A stretch of DNA of 10,308 bases, from positions 1,372 through 11,679 of the forward strand of contig PMBM01000153.1 of assembly GCA_003153855.1 (NCBI GenBank), written 5' to 3'. The notes beneath the pieces were generated by a model, which ran no database searches, was not told the DNA's origin, and saw only the letters and a program-made list of their open reading frames with translations. A program made the translations under genes and the position numbers. Below are positions 5,777 to 10,308 of the stretch, one piece after another (the first letter of the stretch is position 1; each line of letters starts with the position of its first letter). This DNA is from Propionibacteriaceae bacterium. GTDB lineage: Bacteria > Actinomycetota > Actinomycetes > Propionibacteriales > Propionibacteriaceae.

Positions 5777-6286
5777 TCAGCGGCGCGGGTCCTCCTTGGG
5801 CAGCGGAGGGATCGTCCCCGCGGACGGGGCGGCGTCCGGCCAGACGATGACGACCCGGCACCGGGCGTGGTCGACGACGAACCGCGTGTGCCTGACGATG
5901 CTCGACGGGCCGCGGCGGCTCAGGTCGCCCTGACGCCCCAGGACGAGGTAGTCCGCGTTCTCGGTGGCCGCGGTGACGACCCGCTCGACGGGACCGCTCC
6001 CCTGCTGGGTCGAGATCACGGCGTCGCCCGCCAGGTCATGGAGCAGAGCCTGTGCGTCGGCCAGCAGCTCGGCTCCGGCGTCGGATGCCACGGGTTGTGG
6101 CCGTCGGCGACGTCCCCAGAGGCCGGCCTGGGCGTCGCTCAGGAGGTCGTCCGAGTCGTCCGGGACGTACAGGAGAAGGACCTGGGCCCCGACTCCCGCG
6201 GGTACGAGGTCGGCCGCCGCATGCACGCAGGCCTCCCACGTTCCGGGCTCGACCCAGACCAGGACCCGTCTCCTCGACTCACCCAT
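5777..6286 (-). CDS. Universal stress protein (UspA-like), divergent ATP motif
   Basis: A 169-residue single-domain Usp. The N-terminal strand RRVLVWVEPGTWEACVHAA (6-24) matches the family's first strand and helix, but the usual Asp of the nucleotide pocket is Glu13. ADYLVLGRQG (111-120) and VDHARCRVVIVWP (138-150) match the conserved C-terminal strands. The ATP-binding pattern G-x2-G-x9-G-(S/T) is only half kept: G117 and G120 are present, but the position of the third Gly is Ile130 and the next is Val131, so ATP binding may be weak or lost. ATG 6286 overlaps the transporter's TGA by one base (TGATG) and has GGGAGG 6 nt upstream. The coupling suggests joint synthesis with the transporter, as with TeaD, the Usp encoded with the Halomonas TeaABC transporter; a regulatory role here is inference. 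Confidence 0.85.
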   Translation of the reverse strand: MGESRRRVLVWVEPGTWEACVHAAADLVPAGVGAQVLLLYVPDDSDDLLSDAQAGLWGRRRRPQPVASDAGAELLADAQALLHDLAGDAVISTQQGSGPVERVVTAATENADYLVLGRQGDLSRRGPSSIVRHTRFVVDHARCRVVIVWPDAAPSAGTIPPLPKEDPRR

Positions 6287-7530
6287 CACGCACCTCCCAG
6301 TAAGACCGTGCTCACGGCCCATAGTGCCGTCACCCCGGCCACGAGCGAGGCCGGAGTGGTGAGAAGCCCGAGAATCGTGAACTCGCCGATCGCGATCTCG
6401 TGGTCGTTGTCGGACGCGATGCGACGCCAGAGCAGCGTGGCGAGCGATCCCACGTACGTGAGGTTCGGCCCCACGTTCACGCCGATCAGGACGGCCAGGA
6501 CGGCCACCGGGCCCACGACAGCCGCGAGGGGAAGCAGCAGCAGCACGGCCGGCAGGTTGTTGACGAGGTTGGCCAGCACGGCGCCGAGCGCTGCCCAGAG
6601 CAGCAGCGAGACGAGCCCGTTGCCCGTCGGTGCGAGGCGACCGAGGAACGCGCCCAGCCCGCCCTGCACGACAGCCATGACGACGACCCCGAGACCGAGC
6701 ACGAACGTGATGAACGGGATGTTGAGGCTGGGTACGAGCGAGCGCACCGTGACCTCCTTGCGCACCACGGCTCGGACGGCCAGGACGACGGCAGCGCCCC
6801 CGGCGACCCATGCGGACTCGACGCCCAGCGAGCTGGCGACCACGAAGCCCACCAGCATCACGCCGACGACGACCGCCGGGAAGACCGGCAGGCGGGTCGA
6901 GGTGGTCGTCAGCGGCCGGCCGCGCAGGGTGAGCTCGGAGCCGAACCGCCAGCGCAGCACTCCGTACTCGATGCCGATGACGACCAGCCACGGGACGACC
7001 ATCAGCAGCGCGAACTGCAGGAACGACAGCTTCGAGGCGTGAAGGGCGAGCAGGTTCGTGAGGTTGGAGACCGGCAGCAGCAGGGAGGCGCTGTTGGCGA
7101 GGTGGGCCGACGCGTACAGGTGGGGCTTGGCGGGGACCCGTACGGCGCGTGCGGTCGCCAGCACGACGGGCGTGAGCAGCACCACGGTGGCGTCCAGCGA
7201 GAGCACGGCGGTCACGACGGATGCGGCGACGAAGACCAGCAGGAGCAGCCGTTTGCCGCTGCCCCTGCTCCCCCGGCCCATCTGCTCGCCGGCCCATCGG
7301 AACACCCCGGCGGCCTCGCACAGGTCTCCCACGACGAGGATCGCGGCAAGGAAGAGGACGACGGGGAGCAGCTGCGTGATCTCGGAGAGGGCTTCGTGAC
7401 CGGACAGGGCACCGACGACGACGACCACGATCGCCGCGGGCACAGCGGCGACCGCCTCCGGCAGACCCCGTGGCCTGATCACAGCGAAGGCCAGGACGAG
7501 GATCAGGAGTGACCCTGAGACCACCAGCAC
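6286..7530 (-). CDS. ArsB/NhaD/SLC13-superfamily membrane transporter
   Basis: A 414-residue polytopic protein with about 10-12 hydrophobic segments in two halves. The first half has SLDATVVLLTPVVLATAR (111-128) and HLANSASLLLPVSNLTNLL (143-161); the second has ANLVNNLPAVLLLLPL (320-335) and GVNVGPNLTYVGSLATLLW (350-368). These fit the ion-transporter superfamily helical hairpins, and the last is very close to arsenite-efflux ArsB (usually about 430 residues). Arsenite, Na+/H+ exchange or a dicarboxylate are all possible; no arsR or arsC lies nearby, so arsenic export is unproven. It starts at GTG 7530, only 4 nt after the trmI stop and without a clear SD, so it probably depends on coupling to trmI. 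Its stop overlaps the usp start. Confidence 0.85.
   Translation of the reverse strand: MLVVSGSLLILVLAFAVIRPRGLPEAVAAVPAAIVVVVVGALSGHEALSEITQLLPVVLFLAAILVVGDLCEAAGVFRWAGEQMGRGSRGSGKRLLLLVFVAASVVTAVLSLDATVVLLTPVVLATARAVRVPAKPHLYASAHLANSASLLLPVSNLTNLLALHASKLSFLQFALLMVVPWLVVIGIEYGVLRWRFGSELTLRGRPLTTTSTRLPVFPAVVVGVMLVGFVVASSLGVESAWVAGGAAVVLAVRAVVRKEVTVRSLVPSLNIPFITFVLGLGVVVMAVVQGGLGAFLGRLAPTGNGLVSLLLWAALGAVLANLVNNLPAVLLLLPLAAVVGPVAVLAVLIGVNVGPNLTYVGSLATLLWRRIASDNDHEIAIGEFTILGLLTTPASLVAGVTALWAVSTVLLGGA
6293..6298 (-). promoter_or_regulatory. Shine-Dalgarno of usp, inside the transporter gene
   Basis: GGGAGG lies within the last codons of the transporter, 6 nt before ATG 6286. It fixes the start at the TGATG overlap and supports independent as well as coupled initiation. 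Confidence 0.75.
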
Positions 7531-7534
7531 GTGG

Positions 7535-8470
7535 TCAGTCTATGGAGATCCCCGCAGGGCGAGGCCCCTGGTAGTCCGGACCGTACGCGCCGGGGGCAGG
7601 GCGCCGCTTCTTCAGCGGTGCCGTCACGCCGGGCGCCAGACGCCTTGTGTGGATGAGGAATCCCGTGTGGCCCGTACCGCCGTGGCCCGGACGGATGGCT
7701 AGCCCTTCGGCGTGCCACTCGCGCACGGACACCTCGACACCTCGCGGCTCGAGCCAGCCACCATGGACGCGCAGCGTGTCCATCGTGCGTCCGAGCTGGG
7801 TGGTCGTGGCGACGTAGCAGCACAGGACGCCACCCGGCTCCAGGACCTCACCGACGGCGTCGATGCACTCCCACGGCGCGAGCATGTCGAGGATCGCGCG
7901 GTCCACGGGCTCCGGGCCGATGGTCTCGACGAGGTCGCCCACCCGTACGTCCCACGCCGGATGCGGCCGTTCGAAGAACGTCTCGACGTTGCTGGCGGCG
8001 ACCTTCGCGAAGTCGGCGCGGCGCTCGTACGAGTAGAGCTTTCCGCTCGGACCGATCGCCCTGAGGATCGACAGCGACAGCGCCCCCGACCCGACTCCCG
8101 CCTCGAGCACGCGTGCGCCGGGGAAGATGTCGGTGTACATGAGGATCTGCGCGGCGTCCTTGGGGTAGATCACCTGGGCGCCCCGCGGCATCGAGATCGT
8201 GTACTCCTCGAGCAGCGGCCGCAGTGCGAGGTACGTGATCCCCTTGGCCGACGTGATCACGACGCCGTCCGGACCGCCGATGAGCTCGTCGTGGTTGATG
8301 CCGCCCTTCGTCGTGTGGTAGGTCGCCCCGGCGGTCAGCTTGATGGAGTGCCGACGGCCCTTCTGGTCGAACAGCGACACCCGCTCCCCCGCGACCAGCG
8401 GGCCGCTCCTGATGCCCGACCAGTCGTCGCGGTCGAGCCCCGCGCCTGACTCCACGCCGCCCTCGCTCAC
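7535..8470 (-). CDS. trmI: tRNA (adenine-58-N1)-methyltransferase TrmI
   Basis: Class I SAM-dependent enzyme, a tetramer in characterised relatives, that makes m1A58 in the T loop of tRNAs. The product is 311 residues: an N-terminal beta domain with YHTTKGGINHDELIG (51-65) and IYPKD (101-105), then the Rossmann domain with motif I VLEAGVGSGALSLSI (121-135), acidic Glu149 in LYSYER, and the catalytic-side LDMLAPWE (194-201; D195). A basic, proline-rich tail (about 287-305) follows. The GTG at 8470 overlaps the TGA of the upstream lipoprotein gene (GTGA); GTG 8488 and GTG 8455 are in-frame alternatives, and none has a clean SD. In Mycobacterium and many relatives the next gene is the proteasomal ATPase; here it is an ArsB-like transporter. 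Confidence 0.95.
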   Translation of the reverse strand: MSEGGVESGAGLDRDDWSGIRSGPLVAGERVSLFDQKGRRHSIKLTAGATYHTTKGGINHDELIGGPDGVVITSAKGITYLALRPLLEEYTISMPRGAQVIYPKDAAQILMYTDIFPGARVLEAGVGSGALSLSILRAIGPSGKLYSYERRADFAKVAASNVETFFERPHPAWDVRVGDLVETIGPEPVDRAILDMLAPWECIDAVGEVLEPGGVLCCYVATTTQLGRTMDTLRVHGGWLEPRGVEVSVREWHAEGLAIRPGHGGTGHTGFLIHTRRLAPGVTAPLKKRRPAPGAYGPDYQGPRPAGISID

Positions 8471-9969
8471 GTGAGGCTCAACGCCCACAGCGCGAGCTGG
8501 TAGCCCGGCGCGTACAGCGGCTCACGCGTCTTCACGCCGGTGGCCAGGAACATGTCGTCGTCCTCCTGTGAGATGGGTAGGACGATCGCGTCCACGGCTG
8601 CCTGCGACTGGAGCTCGGACAGCGCCGACTCCCGTGTCGCCTGGTCGGTGGTCGTCCGGTAGAGCTTCTCGAGGGACGCGATCTTGTCCGCGCTCCCCGG
8701 CAGAGCGGCCGTGCGGTACGGCTGCAGCCACGCGATCGGCGTCACGTTCCAGGCCTTGTAGTTGTACAGCACCAGGTCGGCGGTCGGGGTGTCGGCGACG
8801 ACCTGGACGCTCACACCGACAGACGCCTCGATGCGGTCCCTCATGGAACGCGCCATGTCCACGTCACCGACGACCTGCGAGTCGTACGAGAGGGTCAGGC
8901 GGGGCCTCTCGCCCGTCAGCGGTGGGAACGATGCGATCCCGCCCAGCTTGAAGGCCGTGATGTGCCCCTCGACCCCCTGCGGGATGATCGAGTCGAGCGT
9001 GCGGTCGTCCTGCAGCGCCGCGCTGATCGCCGTACGCAGGGACGCGTCGAGGCGGTACCCGGAGGTGTCCGACCAGCGGAGGAAGTGGACCCGCTCCCCC
9101 GAGGCGGTCTCGCGCCGGAACCCGGAGTCGGTCAGCTTGTCCTTCGACGCCTGGATCTGGTCGTTGAGCCGCTTGAGGGCGGCAGCGTTCAGACCACGCC
9201 ACACGACGTCGACCTGCCCCTCCTTCATCGCCTCCTCCAGGGAGCCGGAGTCGGCGTAGAACTTCACATCGATGAAGTCCGCCGCCGGGGGCGTGTACCC
9301 GGAGTAGCCGATGAGGGCCCGCAGGTAGATCTCGTCCTTGAGGAAGGCGCTCACCCAGAACGGTCCCGACCCGGCCGGCAGGTCGGTCACCGCGCGGATC
9401 GCGTCCGGGTCGTACACGTCCTCGTCGACGATGCTCGCCGCCGGCTCGGACAGCGCGATGAGGAACTGGTTGTCGGGCCACGCGAGGTTGAAGTCGATGG
9501 TCAGCGGGTCCGGGGTGTCCATCGTGGACAGCGCCTCGAGCTGGTGCGCGGACGAGCCGGCGACGCCGAGACGCAACGCCCTGGCGATGCTGAACTTCAC
9601 GTCGCTGCTTGTCAGCGAGTGTCCGTTGCTGAACTTGAGGTTCGGCTTGAGCGTGCACCGGAACTTCACCGGGGACACGAAGATGCACTCCGTGGCGGCG
9701 TCGGGCCGGCTCACGGTCTTGCCCTCGTCGAGGGTGAACAGCCGCTGGAAGAGCGCCATCACCATCGTGGTGGACATCGAGTCCGTCACCGCGACCGGGT
9801 CGAGAGCCCTCGGCCGCTCGGTCGTCGCGACGATGAAGTTGTGGGGCGAGGCCGTGGCAGAGGAAGGCGACGGGATGACGGTCGCGGTCGTGACGCACCC
9901 GGACGCGCCGAACAGCACGGCGGCGACCGCCACAGCGGCGAGTCGCCACCTCGGTGCGGGGTGAGTCAT
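8467..9969 (-). CDS. Family-5 solute-binding lipoprotein of an ABC transporter
   Basis: A 500-residue exported lipoprotein of the SBP_bac_5 (oligopeptide/dipeptide/nickel-type) family. The signal peptide has a basic start (MTHPAPRWRL), a hydrophobic core of about 11-22 and a lipobox ASGC with Cys25 as the lipid-carrying residue, then a Ser/Thr/Pro-rich linker. LKPNLKFSNGHSLTSSDVKFSIARAL carries the family's signature segment (F-x-(N/D)G-x-(P/S)-(L/V)T-(A/S)-x-DV); the sequence DLPAGSGPFWV is the conserved (G)TGPF-type motif. No permease or ATPase gene is present in the window, so it is either an orphan receptor or served by genes elsewhere. ATG 9969 is preferred over GTG 9975; neither has an SD. 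It follows metH by 39 nt and overlaps trmI by 4 nt. Ligand unknown. Confidence 0.9.
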   Translation of the reverse strand: MTHPAPRWRLAAVAVAAVLFGASGCVTTATVIPSPSSATASPHNFIVATTERPRALDPVAVTDSMSTTMVMALFQRLFTLDEGKTVSRPDAATECIFVSPVKFRCTLKPNLKFSNGHSLTSSDVKFSIARALRLGVAGSSAHQLEALSTMDTPDPLTIDFNLAWPDNQFLIALSEPAASIVDEDVYDPDAIRAVTDLPAGSGPFWVSAFLKDEIYLRALIGYSGYTPPAADFIDVKFYADSGSLEEAMKEGQVDVVWRGLNAAALKRLNDQIQASKDKLTDSGFRRETASGERVHFLRWSDTSGYRLDASLRTAISAALQDDRTLDSIIPQGVEGHITAFKLGGIASFPPLTGERPRLTLSYDSQVVGDVDMARSMRDRIEASVGVSVQVVADTPTADLVLYNYKAWNVTPIAWLQPYRTAALPGSADKIASLEKLYRTTTDQATRESALSELQSQAAVDAIVLPISQEDDDMFLATGVKTREPLYAPGYQLALWALSLT

Positions 9970-9975
9970 GGTCAC

Positions 9976-9981
9976 AGGCTA
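9976..9981 (-). promoter_or_regulatory. Possible -10 of the lipoprotein gene, leaderless layout
   Basis: TAGCCT (TAnnnT) ends 6 nt before ATG 9969 on the minus strand, a distance fitting transcription from the A of the start codon. It would explain the missing SD. No -35 is evident, and read-through from metH is the alternative. Confidence 0.25.
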
Positions 9982-10008
9982 TTGGGCTCCGCTATGAGTC
10001 GCGACGTG

Positions 10009-10308
10009 TCAGCTCGCGTTGAAGTACTTGGCCTCCGGGTGGTGGACGACGAAGGCGTCCGTCGACTGCTCCGGGTGAAGCTGCAACTCCTCCGACAGCT
10101 CGACGCCGATCCGCGAGGGCTCCAGGAGCCGTACGAGGGTGGTCCGGTCCTCGAGGTTCGGACACGCGGGGTAGCCGAACGAGTAGCGCGAGCCCCGGTA
10201 CGCCTGGTCCCGGATCATCTGCTCGGTATCGGTCGACAGAGGCTTGAGGCCCAGCTCGTGGCGGACCCGGTCGTGCCACATCTCGGCGAGGGCCTCCGTG
10301 AGCTGTAC
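10009..10308 (-). CDS. metH: Cobalamin-dependent methionine synthase, C-terminal end (activation domain), cut by window edge
   Basis: Only the last 99 residues are in the window. They belong to the AdoMet-binding reactivation domain of MetH, the B12 enzyme that methylates homocysteine using 5-methyltetrahydrofolate. Visible are LTEALAEMWHDRVRHELG, the signature SFGYPACPNLEDR (matching the RxxxGYPACP element that contacts AdoMet), LEPSRIGVELSEELQLHPEQST and the typical end HHPEAKYFNAS. The end is intact, with TGA at 10009-10011. The rest of this roughly 1,150-1,250-residue enzyme lies beyond the right edge. Identity is secure because the GYPACP element and the P-x-A-x-YF end are specific to this domain; the gene itself could in principle be a split activation domain, which the window cannot exclude. 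Confidence 0.93.
   Translation of the reverse strand, partial: VQLTEALAEMWHDRVRHELGLKPLSTDTEQMIRDQAYRGSRYSFGYPACPNLEDRTTLVRLLEPSRIGVELSEELQLHPEQSTDAFVVHHPEAKYFNAS

Noticed and set aside
5699..7042. Plus-strand open frame of 447 codons opposite usp and the transporter
   Set aside because: Shadow of two well-supported minus-strand genes; low-complexity Ser/Thr/Pro/Arg content and no motif.
6400..7512. Plus-strand open frame of 370 codons opposite the transporter
   Set aside because: Mainly Gly, Asp, Glu, Gln, Arg and His, the usual complement of hydrophobic transmembrane codons; no domain.
6286..7530. Arsenic-resistance operon
   Set aside because: The transporter resembles ArsB in its last helices, but there is no arsR, arsC or arsenite-responsive element beside it; the genes around it are trmI and usp, so the substrate is left open.
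8864..9949. Minus-strand open frame of 361 codons overlapping the lipoprotein gene in another frame
   Set aside because: Frame-shifted reading of the solute-binding protein; Arg-rich and without a start signal, whereas the main frame has signal peptide, lipobox and SBP motifs.

Overview
The window is high-G+C bacterial DNA with the marks of an Actinomycetota chromosome: dense codon bias toward G/C, several GTG starts, a tyrA-cmk-der gene order, a GT87 membrane mannosyltransferase, an actinobacterial-type TrmI and a tiny acidic protein with an EADVIEQ motif. The gene set would suit a Nocardioides/Aeromicrobium-like member of Propionibacteriales, but that placement is inference. No rRNA, tRNA, CRISPR array, insertion sequence or phage gene was seen.

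Left part (1-5046): the housekeeping series tyrA (ACT-domain prephenate/arogenate dehydrogenase) -> cmk (cytidylate kinase) -> der (ribosome-assembly GTPase, cut by the left edge) runs on the minus strand. It is interrupted between cmk and der by two extra genes: a GT87 polyprenol-phosphate-mannose-type glycosyltransferase on the plus strand and an OFA/MCT-like MFS transporter on the minus strand. These two diverge from a roughly 240-bp regulatory region that holds an exact TGTGA-N6-TCACA palindrome, the consensus of CRP/GlxR-type cAMP-receptor regulators, and a second 13-bp palindrome.

Middle (5096-5776): a small four-helix DUF3054 membrane protein diverges from tyrA. It converges with a 56-residue strongly acidic protein that has an excellent Shine-Dalgarno sequence sitting 2 nt from a perfect 8-bp hairpin.

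Right part (5777-10308): a tight minus-strand series runs metH (C-terminal activation domain only, cut by the right edge) -> family-5 solute-binding lipoprotein -> trmI (tRNA m1A58 methyltransferase) -> ArsB/SLC13-type transporter -> universal stress protein -> possibly the acidic protein. The last stop/start junctions are GTGA (overlap), a 4-nt gap, and TGATG (overlap), so the lipoprotein, trmI, transporter and Usp genes look translationally linked. In many actinobacteria trmI is followed by the Mpa/ARC-Dop-Pup proteasome genes; here the transporter-Usp pair stands in that place.

Most of the window is ordinary core genome. The most distinctive items are the CRP-type site, the transporter-Usp pair coupled to a tRNA methyltransferase, and the acidic micro-protein with its hairpin leader. 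I did not find evidence of a wholly new system.
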